DNA of 64,000 bases, from positions 457,090-521,089 of the forward strand of contig NZ_JASJOC010000003.1 in NCBI RefSeq assembly GCF_030068615.1. The letters run 5' to 3'. This DNA is from Halostagnicola sp. A-GB9-2 (GTDB lineage Archaea; Halobacteriota; Halobacteria; Halobacteriales; Natrialbaceae). Positions 1 to 8,612 of the stretch are shown in pieces; position 1 is the first letter of the stretch, and each line of letters begins with the position of its first letter. The translations under genes were made by a program, and so were the position numbers. The notes beneath the pieces were generated by a model. That model searched no databases. It worked only from the letters and a program-made list of their open reading frames with translations, and was not told where the DNA came from.

Positions 1-1
1 C

Positions 2-2002
2 ATCTCGACGACGCGGCCCGAACTCCTCCCGGCCTGCGTCTCGGTGTTCGTCCACCCCGACGACGAGGAGAACGAGGACCTCGTCGGCGAGACGGCTCGC
101 GTTCCGCTCTTCGGCCACGAAGTGCCGATCATCGCCGACGAGCGCGTCGACATGGAGAAAGGAAGCGGCGTCGTCATGTGCTGTACGTTCGGCGACCAGA
201 ACGACATCGAGTGGTACCAGGCCCACGACCTACCCCTGCGGGTCGCGATCGACGAAACCGCGACGATGACCGATCTGGCGGGCGACTACGAGGGGCTGTC
301 CACGGAAGAGGCTCGAGAAGCCATCGTCGAGGACATCGAAGCCGCCGGGCACCTCCGTGACCGCCGCGATATCGTCCACGACATCGGCGTCCACGAACGC
401 TGTGACACGCCGGTCGAGTACCGCGTCTCCAAACAGTGGTACGTCGAGATTCTCGATCACAAAGAGGAGTACCTCGAAGCCGGTCAGGAGATGGACTGGT
501 ACCCAGAGAAGATGTTTACCCGGTACCGCCACTGGATCGAGGGCCTCGAGTGGGACTGGCTGATCTCCCGCCAGCGCGACTCGGGGATCCCGTTCCCGGT
601 CTGGTACTGTACGGAGTGTGACCACGAGGTCGTCGCGGAGAAAGACGACCTTCCGGTGGATCCACTCTCGGACGAGCCACCCGTCGACAGCTGTCCTGAA
701 TGTGGCAACGACGAGTTCGAGCCCGAAGAGGACGTCTTCGACACGTGGGCGACCTCCTCGCTGACCCCGCTGATCAACGCCGGCTGGGACTGGGACGAGG
801 GAAGCGAGTCCTTCGAGATGGACAACCCCGAACTGTATCCGTTCGATCTGCGTCCGCAGGGCCACGACATCATCTCGTTCTGGCTGTTCCACACCATCGT
901 CAAGTGCTACGAGCACACGGGCGAGGTGCCCTTCGACGCGACGATGATCAACGGCCACGTCCTGGACGAGAACCGCGAGAAGATGTCCAAATCCCGCGGC
1001 AACGTTGTCGATCCCGACGACGTGCTCGCGGAGTATCCCGTCGACGCGATCCGCTTTTGGGCGGCTAACGCCGCGGTTGGCGACGACTTCCCGTATCAGG
1101 AAAAAGACCTCCGGGCGGGCGAGAAGCTCCTCCGGAAGCTCTGGAACGCCTCCAAGCTCGTCGACACCCTCGCACCCGCCGAGCCCGAGGAACCCGCCGA
1201 ACTCGAGGCGATCGACCGCTGGATGCTCGCGGAACTCGACGACGCCGTCGTAGAGTTGACTGGTTACCTTGAGGAGTACGAGTTTGCGAAGGCTCGCGAC
1301 CGCCTGCGGACGTTCTTCTGGAACACGTTCTGTGACGACTACCTCGAGATTGCGAAGACTCGGGAAGACAGTCCGTCGACTCAGTACGCACTACGAACGG
1401 CTCACCGAACGTTCCTCGAACTCTGGGCACCGATCCTTCCTCACGTAACCGAGGAGATCTGGCAAGCGATCTACGCCGGCGAAACGAGCGGTGCAGACGC
1501 TGGCGACTTCGAGAGCATACACACCCGCAACTGGCCCGAACCGCGCGGCTACGACGCCGACCTCGAGGCCGGAGAGACGGCCATGGAGGCCATCTCTGCA
1601 CTCCGGCGGTACAAGAGCGAGCGCCAGTTGCCGCTCAACGAAGAACTCGATTCGGTCGCCGTCTACGGCTCGATTTCCGGGTTCGAAAACGCAGTTCAGA
1701 ACGTGATGCACGTCGCCGATCTCGAGGTGCTCGACGATCAGCCCGAGATCACGACCGAGGTCGCCTCGATCGATCTGGATTACTCGACGCTCGGACCCAA
1801 ATACGGTTCGACGGTCGGTGACATCGACTCGGGTATCGAGAGCGGAGAGTACGAGATTGACGACGATGCGGGCGTGCTACGTGTTGCTGGCGAGGAACTT
1901 GAGGACGACCTGTTCGAGGTCTCCCTCGAGCGGACCTATTCGGGTGACGGCGAGATGCTCGAGACGGAGTCGGCGGTCATCATCGTCGATCACGACGAAT
2001 AA
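2..2002 (+). CDS. valS: Valyl-tRNA synthetase, C-terminal part (5' end outside window)
   Basis: Class I aminoacyl-tRNA synthetase that charges tRNA-Val in the cytoplasm. The frame is already open at base 2 and begins inside the editing (CP1) domain (TTRPELLPAC), so the N-terminus with the HIGH motif lies upstream of the window. Downstream come two CxxC pairs (CTEC near base 608, CPEC near 694) forming a zinc-ribbon insertion, the FDTWATSS segment typical of ValRS, the KMSKS loop at about 979-993, and an anticodon-binding domain (WNTFCDDYLEIAK). FDTWATSS and the editing motif favour valine over isoleucine or leucine enzymes. The C-terminal coiled coil of bacterial ValRS looks reduced, as is usual in archaea. 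A T-rich tract near 2069-2076 may end the transcript. Confidence 0.95.
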   Translation: MSTTRPELLPACVSVFVHPDDEENEDLVGETARVPLFGHEVPIIADERVDMEKGSGVVMCCTFGDQNDIEWYQAHDLPLRVAIDETATMTDLAGDYEGLSTEEAREAIVEDIEAAGHLRDRRDIVHDIGVHERCDTPVEYRVSKQWYVEILDHKEEYLEAGQEMDWYPEKMFTRYRHWIEGLEWDWLISRQRDSGIPFPVWYCTECDHEVVAEKDDLPVDPLSDEPPVDSCPECGNDEFEPEEDVFDTWATSSLTPLINAGWDWDEGSESFEMDNPELYPFDLRPQGHDIISFWLFHTIVKCYEHTGEVPFDATMINGHVLDENREKMSKSRGNVVDPDDVLAEYPVDAIRFWAANAAVGDDFPYQEKDLRAGEKLLRKLWNASKLVDTLAPAEPEEPAELEAIDRWMLAELDDAVVELTGYLEEYEFAKARDRLRTFFWNTFCDDYLEIAKTREDSPSTQYALRTAHRTFLELWAPILPHVTEEIWQAIYAGETSGADAGDFESIHTRNWPEPRGYDADLEAGETAMEAISALRRYKSERQLPLNEELDSVAVYGSISGFENAVQNVMHVADLEVLDDQPEITTEVASIDLDYSTLGPKYGSTVGDIDSGIESGEYEIDDDAGVLRVAGEELEDDLFEVSLERTYSGDGEMLETESAVIIVDHDE

Positions 2003-2096
2003 CGCAGAGACAACGAAGATGCGGTGGTAGCAACGAAGGTGCGACGCTCGTTTCACCTTGGGATATCGTTTTTTATTGTCGGACTGAACTGTCGCT

Positions 2097-3086
2097 ATGG
2101 AACGATTCAACCGCCGACACGTACTCGGCGTTATTGGAGCCGGGACACTCGCCGGATGTCTAGATACTGGTGGATTGACGGGCTCGTCGAACGGCCCCGG
2201 TGAATCCCCCGGAAACGGCGATGACCCGCTCGAGTCGTCCGATCCACCGAACGACCTGCCATCGTCCTGTCCGGATTACGGCGACAGCGTTGATCGGGTC
2301 GTTTGTTACGACGATCTCGATTCCGAAGCGGACGACGCGTATCTCGAGCCCTCGGTTCGGACTGTCGATGAAGGGGAGGAGATCGAGTTCACGCTGGTCA
2401 ACGATAGCGCCGTCGGACTGGAAACGAACTTTTACAATTGGCGAATCGACAAGTACGTCGACGACGAGTGGCACCGCGTCGCCCCGCGGGCGGTCAACCA
2501 ACCGTTGATGCGACTCGAACCCCGAGAGACGCACACCTGGACGGTGACGATCGACAACGACGGGATCGAGGACGGCGAGGCGGTCGGATTGGTCGGCGGA
2601 ACGTCCGATATCGACCTCGCGGGGCTCGGTGCCGGCGCGTACGCGTTTCGGGGTCGCGGCTGGTTCGAAGACGAAGGCCACGACGAGGCAATCGCGTTTG
2701 CGGCGACGTTCGAACTCGAGGGTCAAACCCTCGGATTGACCGCCATGGACGCCGTTGTCGACACCGAATGGGAGGGAGAGACGCTCGTCGCTCACTCGGA
2801 TCGGGGCGACCCGGACGACGAGTATACCACCCTCGGCGCGTACGAACTCGAGGTAATCAACAACGACGTGCTCGAGGGTGTCGAACCCGAACCGGTGATC
2901 ACCGAACAGCTGCTTCGACAGCCCCAGCTCCGGGACACCATCGCGCTCGCACACGAATACGAGAGTTCGATCGTTCGTCTCGAGGAGTACCACGGGACGA
3001 TGCCGATTTTCGGCCGCGACAGCGATGGTGTCTACGAGTATCAGGGGACGTATTATCGGGTTCGTACCGAGGAACTCGAGGAATGA
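2097..3086 (+). CDS. Tat-exported lipoprotein of unknown function
   Basis: Predicted 329-residue secreted protein anchored by a lipid. The N-terminus has a twin arginine followed by a hydrophobic stretch and a lipobox (RRHVLGVIGAGTLAGC, Cys about residue 21), the usual signal of haloarchaeal Tat lipoproteins. A Gly/Ser/Pro-rich linker follows, then an all-beta-looking domain (FTLVND...ETHTWTVTI) that resembles the immunoglobulin-like fold of many haloarchaeal exported proteins. No catalytic motif is recognised. The start sits 94 bp after valS, with a T-rich and AT-rich stretch between, so it probably has its own promoter. Function unknown. Confidence 0.75.
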   Translation: MERFNRRHVLGVIGAGTLAGCLDTGGLTGSSNGPGESPGNGDDPLESSDPPNDLPSSCPDYGDSVDRVVCYDDLDSEADDAYLEPSVRTVDEGEEIEFTLVNDSAVGLETNFYNWRIDKYVDDEWHRVAPRAVNQPLMRLEPRETHTWTVTIDNDGIEDGEAVGLVGGTSDIDLAGLGAGAYAFRGRGWFEDEGHDEAIAFAATFELEGQTLGLTAMDAVVDTEWEGETLVAHSDRGDPDDEYTTLGAYELEVINNDVLEGVEPEPVITEQLLRQPQLRDTIALAHEYESSIVRLEEYHGTMPIFGRDSDGVYEYQGTYYRVRTEELEE

Positions 3087-3185
3087 GTACGAAGCGGTCG
3101 TCGCCGTTCGGCCGGCTATTCGTCAACCAACCTGTCTGTCAGTTGATCGTGACGGGGAGTTTACAGCCTTCAGATGACTAGCCCA

Positions 3186-3210
3186 CTGAAGTGTACGCCA
3201 CGTTGTACAC
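3186..3210. other. Paired short inverted repeats ahead of a small gene
   Basis: Two short inverted repeats lie next to each other. CTTCAG at 3168-3173 is complementary to CTGAAG at 3186-3191, and GTGTAC at 3191-3196 is complementary to GTACAC at 3205-3210. They end 10 bases before the ATG at 3221. They could be an operator, a hairpin in a short leader, or the end of an old mobile element. The sequence alone does not decide. Confidence 0.3.
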
Positions 3211-3220
3211 CGTCGGCGCT

Positions 3221-3406
3221 ATGGAAGCAAATTACCACGACGAAGACACCGTGGCGGCGATCACCCAGTTCGAGCGGGATATCGAGGCGCTTATTCTCGA
3301 GGCCTTCGCCAACGGTGTCCCTATCGAAGGAGACTGGGTGTTCGTTTCCGAGCCGCCCACCGTTCCCGATTGGACCGTTCTGATCGAGCAGCGCTCGAGA
3401 CAATGA
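3221..3406 (+). CDS. Small acidic hypothetical protein
   Basis: A 61-residue acidic soluble protein starting at ATG 3221. A GTG 30 bases upstream is in frame but lies inside the inverted repeats, so the ATG is preferred. The sequence has a helical N-terminal half (TVAAITQFERDIEALILEAF) and a C-terminal half with VFVSEPPTVPDW. Length and composition match the many small unassigned haloarchaeal proteins. No family is recognised, and no neighbour suggests a role. Confidence 0.55.
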   Translation: MEANYHDEDTVAAITQFERDIEALILEAFANGVPIEGDWVFVSEPPTVPDWTVLIEQRSRQ

Positions 3407-3638
3407 CGAAGTAATTGGACACCACTGAGCCGAAACTCGAACGCACACTCACTGTTTTGTGAAACTTCGAGATGGAGTAATAAATTCAACTTTGATGGGT
3501 GAGTTCGACATACTTTCAACCGAATTGGGCAGTGGGGGAAAGGTTATAAAATTGTCCGCCAACCTCATATCGTGCTCAGCTGAAGTCGGTTCGAGACGAT
3601 CACTCGCCAGCCGCCGTGTAGGCCGAGTATAGGACACC

Positions 3639-4013
3639 ATGAAGACAGATACCACGGACGTCGAGCACCGAAGTGGCGATGTACCTCTTCCGACGAACAC
3701 GATTTTCGACCTATTACTCGACCAGCGGAGACGGTATGTGCTTTATTATCTCTCTCGACGGCTCGGGGCGGTGTCGATCGAAGAACTCACAGAAGCGATC
3801 GAGCTTCGCGAGGGAACCCAGCGCTCGGACAGCCTCGAGCGTATCAGTACGGGCCTTCACCACAATCATTTGCCGAAACTGGTCGATGCGAACGTCGTCA
3901 AATATGACCCGACCACCGAACGAGTCGAGCGACTACCGGCGGCGAGCAAACTCGACCCGTATCTCGAGCTCGCCGCGATCGACGATCTCTCCCAGAGAGC
4001 CCGTTGCAGTTGA
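3639..4013 (+). CDS. DUF7344-type winged-helix protein
   Basis: A 124-residue haloarchaeal HTH-like protein. The core LLLDQRRRYVLYYLSRR...SIEELTEAI followed by LHHNHLPKLVDANVVKYD is the winged-helix pattern of the DUF7344 family: a helix-turn-helix, then the HNHLPKL helix and a beta wing. Such proteins are thought to be DNA-binding regulators or sensor modules, but few have been studied. A close relative in this window starts at 42182. The gene stands alone, followed by a convergent membrane-protein gene. The family assignment is from memory of the motif, and the target is unknown. Confidence 0.75.
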   Translation: MKTDTTDVEHRSGDVPLPTNTIFDLLLDQRRRYVLYYLSRRLGAVSIEELTEAIELREGTQRSDSLERISTGLHHNHLPKLVDANVVKYDPTTERVERLPAASKLDPYLELAAIDDLSQRARCS

Positions 4014-4031
4014 CGGTCGAACCGGGTGCGG

Positions 4032-4733
4032 TCAGGTCGATGGATCTCGTTTGAGATGCCCCGACTCACACAGTTTGATCCGAATAGCGAGCGCGAAAAA
4101 GAGCGCGATGAGCGTGAACGTCACCTCCCCGGCGGCGATGACACCGAGTGCGTCGGCCTCGAGGAACATCTCGGTGTCTCGAGCGACGGGAATCGTCGTG
4201 TGGTGGGGCTCGCCGGTGATCGGAACGAAGTAGTCGACGATGAGGTTACTGCCGTACCAGAGGAGTGCAATAGCGACCGCGTAGACCGGGAAATCGGTGA
4301 TGCGGTGCAGGACGAACGCCTGGACGACCATCGCCAGGTGGCTCCAGAAGAGGAACTGGTACATCGCCCAGTGCAGGCCCGCGTACGCGTCGGCGAAGAC
4401 GATCAGTGTGAAGGGCGTCCAGAGCCCGAGGATGATGTTTCCGAAAAAGGCCAGCGCGGTGAGCCACGGGATTTCGTGACCGAGTTTCCAGCAGGCGATC
4501 GCCAGCGCGATAAACAGCGTCGCGAGCGGGCTGTCGGGGATCCACGGCCACATGACCGCCGCGGTGTCGGCGAACTGGCCGCTGTAGTACCAGAACCCGA
4601 AAACGGTTCCCAGGAGATTGATCGCGACGACGACCCATGCGAACCGCAATCCGAGATCCTCGAGTACCCGCGGAACAGGAGCGAAGTACCTTGGCAACGG
4701 CGCTCGATCGGGCAACCGGGTCGGTGTGGACAT
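4032..4733 (-). CDS. DUF1405 integral membrane protein
   Basis: A 233-residue polytopic membrane protein with about six hydrophobic segments (such as FAWVVVAINLLGTVFGFWYY and LATLFIALAIACWKLG). The pattern matches the DUF1405 family (related to Bacillus YpjA), whose function is unknown. The frame is open upstream to 4904, but the extra 57 residues are Arg/Pro-rich and unlike haloarchaeal coding sequence. The ATG at 4733 (MSTPTRLPDRAPLPRY) is therefore taken as the start. The gene converges on the DUF7344 gene with 18 bp between the stop codons. Confidence 0.75.
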   Translation of the reverse strand: MSTPTRLPDRAPLPRYFAPVPRVLEDLGLRFAWVVVAINLLGTVFGFWYYSGQFADTAAVMWPWIPDSPLATLFIALAIACWKLGHEIPWLTALAFFGNIILGLWTPFTLIVFADAYAGLHWAMYQFLFWSHLAMVVQAFVLHRITDFPVYAVAIALLWYGSNLIVDYFVPITGEPHHTTIPVARDTEMFLEADALGVIAAGEVTFTLIALFFALAIRIKLCESGHLKRDPST

Positions 4734-5083
4734 CGTCTCGTACGGCGCGACGAACGGACGGGGCAAAACGATAGCGGTTGACGACTGTCTCTCGTGGCGT
4801 GAATTTCGTGCGCAAAGGTCGTTTTTCAGGGTAGGGTCGAGCGGTAGGCCTGACGCAACAGTTCTCCGGTGGAAGTATGGTCGGGGGTCGTCCGGAATAC
4901 GCACTACCTGTGCATCAGATCACGCTGTGTCTGTCGTTGAACCGCAGACGAAACACGTACTATGATGGAATATAACCGTCTGCACCGTGTCGTTCGCTAT
5001 GAGATCGGACAGTGGCTTTATAGAACATCCTGGCAGCAACATCGAGGAGGCGAACCGGACGTTGGTACGAGAGAAGAATTCCC
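4734..5083. other. Intergenic stretch, one weak short frame
   Basis: No convincing gene. A 39-codon frame runs on the + strand from ATG 4999 to TAA 5118 (MRSDSGFIEHPGSN...). Its amino acid composition is plausible, but it has no recognisable family and runs into the AT-rich island that starts near 5.1 kb. It could be a small protein or the stump of a gene cut by insertion of that island. Confidence 0.3.
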
Positions 5084-5389
5084 TCATGGCGCTCGTCGTT
5101 TCTGCCCTTGAAGAATAAGCCAGGCAAGCACAGATACTAGTAAAATCATCACTGGCATACCTGTTGTGGAAAGAACACCAAATATCATTCCTCCAGCAAG
5201 TAGATGAACAACTATAGCGAGTAATAGTCTAACAAAGTCAATTGTTAAAATACCACTGCGAATCTTATTTCGGATAGAATTTATGAAGATATATAATATG
5301 CCAACCCATAGAATTCCAATTATTCCTAACACAACTGTTTCCATCGATGGGATAATGACAAAACCATCCATCTGTATTATGCTATTCAA
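5084..5389 (-). CDS. Small membrane protein downstream of the halocin-like gene
   Basis: A 101-residue protein with about three hydrophobic segments (TVVLGIIGILWVGILYIFI, then FVRLLLAIVVHLLAGGMIFGV, then MILLVSVLAWLIL) and a basic C-terminal tail. Codon use is clearly AT-richer than in the rest of the window. It lies 182 bp downstream of the Cys-rich precursor gene on the same strand. By position it could be an immunity or export partner, but nothing in the sequence proves this. Internal Met residues at positions 7 and 16 are possible alternative starts. Unrecognised family. Confidence 0.6.
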   Translation of the reverse strand: MNSIIQMDGFVIIPSMETVVLGIIGILWVGILYIFINSIRNKIRSGILTIDFVRLLLAIVVHLLAGGMIFGVLSTTGMPVMILLVSVLAWLILQGQKRRAP

Positions 5390-5571
5390 TCTAAAATAAT
5401 AAAAACTTTATTAATAGAGACGAGCACCGAATTTTTCACTCGTTTAATCTCATCAAAGTCTATATCCAAGGTATTTTTGAGCAGGTTGGCGGACTTTACG
5501 GACAGCACTTGATATGACCTGCCCGCATTTCAACTTTCTTGAACTAGACCATGTCAATTACAACCGAACTG

Positions 5572-6501
5572 TCAGAGCATTGTGTCAGCAAGTGCGAAGA
5601 GAGAGTTGCAGAGCGCTTGACCAGAAGCATTACAACCATATCTACTAACTACCTCTGCAGCGACGAGACAAAATCCACCACAAGCAGCCGTGAGTTGCGG
5701 ATTCAATCTTCCTTGTCTCACACAGGTACTAACACATTGTCTTCTAGTCAATGAATCTCCATATTCGTCACAAGCCTCTGTGACAATAACTAAACATGTT
5801 GGCGGTCCAATCGGGCCGATACTTTGGTTCGTGCTAACCTCGTTGTCTGATGCATTCTGCGGTGCAACCGTTTTATTTGTTGAACTAATTGTTTGGACAG
5901 CGCGGCCTTCTGATTGAGATGTACTTGCTGGACGGAGCGATGAAGTCTCTGCAGTATCTTTCGCTTCAAAGGCTACAGTATCCACTTTCATCTCTGAAGG
6001 TTGTTCTGAATCGGATGACGACTGAACTTCTTCGCTAACTGTTGCAAATGCATTAATGGGAGCTGCTTCGTCTCCATCTTCAGTATTTGCCACAGTTGTA
6101 ACTATCAGTCCAAATTCTGTTTCCGACTTCGCACAAGGAATGAACAGAACACGTGGATTAATATCATTAAATTCACTTGCAGTCACCTCATTCTCTTCGA
6201 ATTCTGATGGAAGGCTGTCAATTGCCTCCACATCCGCTGCTTGTGCATGTTCGAAGCCAACAGTGAAGCCTCGGTCAGTAATCGATTCCAACAGGTTGCT
6301 CGTATCTGGGTGTTGTTCCAAATTCTCGTAATCTTTCGTAGTTGCTTCCCTGGATGTAATATCGAACACTTCGGACTGCTCCGAAGCCGAGACAGTATTC
6401 GTTGCGCCAAGGCCTGTGACACCCATAACCCCTGCTGTACCTACTGCTTGAAGGAGATTTCTTCGATTTATTCGACTTGAATTACTGTTTTTCTGCGACA
6501 T
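5572..6501 (-). CDS. Halocin C8-like secreted Cys-rich peptide precursor (candidate)
   Basis: A 309-residue precursor. A Tat signal (NRRNLLQAVGTAGVMGVTGL, residues about 12-31) predicts export in folded form. A long acidic middle region follows (about 41-225), then a Cys-rich tail with eight cysteines at 236, 244, 256, 260, 274, 278, 290 and 298. Known halocin C8 is made as a Tat-exported precursor whose N-terminal part is the immunity protein and whose C-terminal part of about 76 residues is the Cys-rich toxin. Size, order and the style CLVIV..AC.EYG agree with that plan. The spacing is C-x7-C-x11-C-x3-C-x13-C-x3-C-x11-C-x7-C, a mirror-symmetric series. Codon use is AT-rich, suggesting transfer. 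Toxin activity and cleavage site are inference. Confidence 0.7.
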   Translation of the reverse strand: MSQKNSNSSRINRRNLLQAVGTAGVMGVTGLGATNTVSASEQSEVFDITSREATTKDYENLEQHPDTSNLLESITDRGFTVGFEHAQAADVEAIDSLPSEFEENEVTASEFNDINPRVLFIPCAKSETEFGLIVTTVANTEDGDEAAPINAFATVSEEVQSSSDSEQPSEMKVDTVAFEAKDTAETSSLRPASTSQSEGRAVQTISSTNKTVAPQNASDNEVSTNQSIGPIGPPTCLVIVTEACDEYGDSLTRRQCVSTCVRQGRLNPQLTAACGGFCLVAAEVVSRYGCNASGQALCNSLFALADTML

Positions 6502-6679
6502 TCATGTAGGATACTATGGTAATTACCATTAAATGTTTCTATTGAGGTACACTATGTAAGTTATTATTAGGGGAAACACCAAGGTAATATATGGGTTAGT
6601 AATAATAACATGGTGTCGGACAGTTGATCTTCGTTGGTCAAAGGACACGCGTAAGTGCGGTGCGTTCAAACGCCATACT
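6502..6679. promoter_or_regulatory. AT-rich divergent promoter region
   Basis: The 178 bp between the divergent halocin-like gene and pdxS are strongly AT-rich, with several TATA-like stretches (for example near 6552-6563 and 6578-6612). The first half probably drives the - strand gene and the second half pdxS. No palindromic operator stands out. Confidence 0.4.
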
Positions 6680-7588
6680 ATGACCGAGAAGACCGACCTC
6701 GAGGAACTGCGACGTGGCACGGACCTGATCAAGCGAGGGTTCGCCCGGATGCAAAAGGGCGGCGTCATCATGGACGTCGTCAATCCCGAACAGGCCCGGA
6801 TCGCCGAGGAAGCCGGTGCGGTGGCCGTGATGTCGCTCGAGGCCGTCCCCGCGGATATCCGAAAGCGCGGCGGCGTCGCCCGGATGGCGGACCCAGCCGA
6901 CGTCGAGGAGATCGTGAACGAAGTTTCGATCCCCGTCATGGGCAAATCCCGCATCGGGCACACGAAAGAAGCGCAGATTCTCGAGACCGTCGGCGTCGAC
7001 ATGATTGACGAGAGCGAGGTGCTCACCCCTGCCGACAATGACTACCACATCGACAAGCGCGACTTTACGGCTCCGTTCGTCTGTGGCGCGCGCAACCTCG
7101 GCGAAGCCCTCCGACGGATCGGCGAGGGAGCGGCGATGATTCGGACCAAAGGCGAAGCCGGAACCGGCGACGTCAACCAGGCGGTCTACCACCAGCGGAC
7201 GATCAAAGGCGAGATTCGCAAGATCGAGGGGATGACCCACGAGGAACGCGAAGCCTTCGCTCGAGAGATCGAAGCGCCCGCCGAACTCGTCCACGAAACC
7301 GCTGAGATGGGTCGCCTGCCGGTCGTCAACTTCGCCGCAGGCGGCATCGCGACGCCCGCCGACGCCGCGCTTATGATGCACCACGAGTGCGACGGCATCT
7401 TCGTCGGCAGCGGCATTTTCGGCGCGGAGAACCCGCCCGAGATGGCCGAAGCGATCGTCGAAGCGACGAACAACTGGGATGACCCGGAAACGCTCACGGA
7501 AATCTCGAAGAACCTGGGCAAGAGCATGAAAGGCGACGCGAACGTCGACCTCCCCGAGGACGAGCAGATGCAGGGTCGGGGCGTCTAA
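6680..7588 (+). CDS. pdxS: Pyridoxal 5'-phosphate synthase lyase subunit PdxS
   Basis: The 302-residue synthase subunit of the DXP-independent vitamin B6 pathway. It condenses ribose 5-phosphate, glyceraldehyde 3-phosphate and ammonia from the glutaminase PdxT into PLP. The TIM-barrel family sequence is nearly continuous: [16 protein letters not shown] at the N-terminus, [17 protein letters not shown], then the MGKSRIGH loop with the first catalytic lysine. KGEAGTGDV supplies the phosphate site and [18 protein letters not shown] follows. Length is normal. pdxT is not adjacent. The start ATG follows an AT-rich promoter region shared with the divergent halocin-like gene. Confidence 0.97.
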   Translation: MTEKTDLEELRRGTDLIKRGFARMQKGGVIMDVVNPEQARIAEEAGAVAVMSLEAVPADIRKRGGVARMADPADVEEIVNEVSIPVMGKSRIGHTKEAQILETVGVDMIDESEVLTPADNDYHIDKRDFTAPFVCGARNLGEALRRIGEGAAMIRTKGEAGTGDVNQAVYHQRTIKGEIRKIEGMTHEEREAFAREIEAPAELVHETAEMGRLPVVNFAAGGIATPADAALMMHHECDGIFVGSGIFGAENPPEMAEAIVEATNNWDDPETLTEISKNLGKSMKGDANVDLPEDEQMQGRGV

Positions 7589-7749
7589 GCGGATCGATCG
7601 ACCCGAGGGGTTCGAAGCGACGGTACGTCACGACCTGCCCTCGACTAACTGATTCTGATTGCCGAGTGAACAGCCGACCGAGGTCGCCCTCCGCGATGTC
7701 GTCGTCTCGAGAACCGGTCGTACAAACTTTCAGCCGTGAAGCGTTCGTG

Positions 7750-8130
7750 TCAGTCAGCTGAGTCGCGGACGGCTTCGATCCGGTTTCCGTCCGGGTCGAC
7801 GACGTACGCGGCGTAGTAGTGTTCTCCGTACTCGGGTCGAAGCCCCGGCGCTCCGTCGCTCTCGCCGCCTTGCTCGAGCGCTTGTTCGTGGAATTCGTCG
7901 ACGGCGTCCCGCGTCGGGGCGGCGAAGGCCACGTGTTGTCGAGACGACGGTGGTCGCGCGTCGTCGTCCGCTCGAATCCAGAAACTCTCCGCGTTCTGCG
8001 ACCGGTAGCCGCTCCCGCCCTCCCAGTCCCACTCCTCGAATCGCGGATAGTCCAGCGGATCGAGAACGGCGTCGTAGAACGACCGCGCCCGTTCAACGTC
8101 TCTTACGGCGAGTGACACGTGTGAGTACAT
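7750..8130 (-). CDS. VOC (glyoxalase/bleomycin-resistance) family protein
   Basis: A 126-residue single vicinal-oxygen-chelate domain. The opening MYSHVSLAVRDVERARSFYDAVLDPL and the closing AYVVDPDGNRIEAV are family hallmarks. The first contains the metal-ligand His position and the second the Glu position. Members are metal-dependent lyases, dioxygenases or resistance proteins, and the substrate cannot be predicted here. The gene stands alone, convergent with pdxS and about 160 bp from it. Confidence 0.88.
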   Translation of the reverse strand: MYSHVSLAVRDVERARSFYDAVLDPLDYPRFEEWDWEGGSGYRSQNAESFWIRADDDARPPSSRQHVAFAAPTRDAVDEFHEQALEQGGESDGAPGLRPEYGEHYYAAYVVDPDGNRIEAVRDSAD

Positions 8131-8252
8131 TGGCGTTCGGTAAGACGTGATACGCTATCGCTGTTGCTATTATTATCACCCGAGCGAAATGGTGCTCGAA
8201 ATCTCGACGTCACCGCTTCTCGACGTCACCGCTCTCTGCGTTGACGATGGGT

Positions 8253-8600
8253 TTAGCGGACGTTGCGGACGATAACGACGGTGCCAAGCAACAGTAGATA
8301 CATCACCAGGGCTCCGATCCCGGCGGAGAGGACCCTCGAGGGAGCGACTACCGCTCCAACCCCGGCAACCCCGATTGCTCCCGCGAGCGACACGGAACGG
8401 ACCCACGGGCGTTCCCAGTAGCGTCGGACCGCTTCGGGATCTCGAGTCGCCACCAGTTCGAACGCGACGGTGGCGGCGCTTCCGAGGGCGAAAAACAGGA
8501 TCGAAAACGACGCCTCCACGAAGACGAACGCGAGCCCGAACGCCGCGAGCGAAACGCCGGCGAGAAGGGCGTCGATTTGGGTCTGCGTCCGAAAACTCAT
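8253..8600 (-). CDS. Small membrane protein downstream of thrB
   Basis: A 115-residue protein with two pairs of hydrophobic helices (LLAGVSLAAFGLAFVFV and ILFFALGSAATVAFELV, then VSLAGAIGVAGVGAVV and IGALVMYLLLLGTVVIV) joined by a charged loop (RDPEAVRRYWERPW). Its start lies 12 bp after the thrB stop on the same strand, so the two are probably co-transcribed. No family is recognised, and no link to threonine synthesis is evident. Confidence 0.65.
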   Translation of the reverse strand: MSFRTQTQIDALLAGVSLAAFGLAFVFVEASFSILFFALGSAATVAFELVATRDPEAVRRYWERPWVRSVSLAGAIGVAGVGAVVAPSRVLSAGIGALVMYLLLLGTVVIVRNVR

Positions 8601-8612
8601 TTCCCGGACTGG

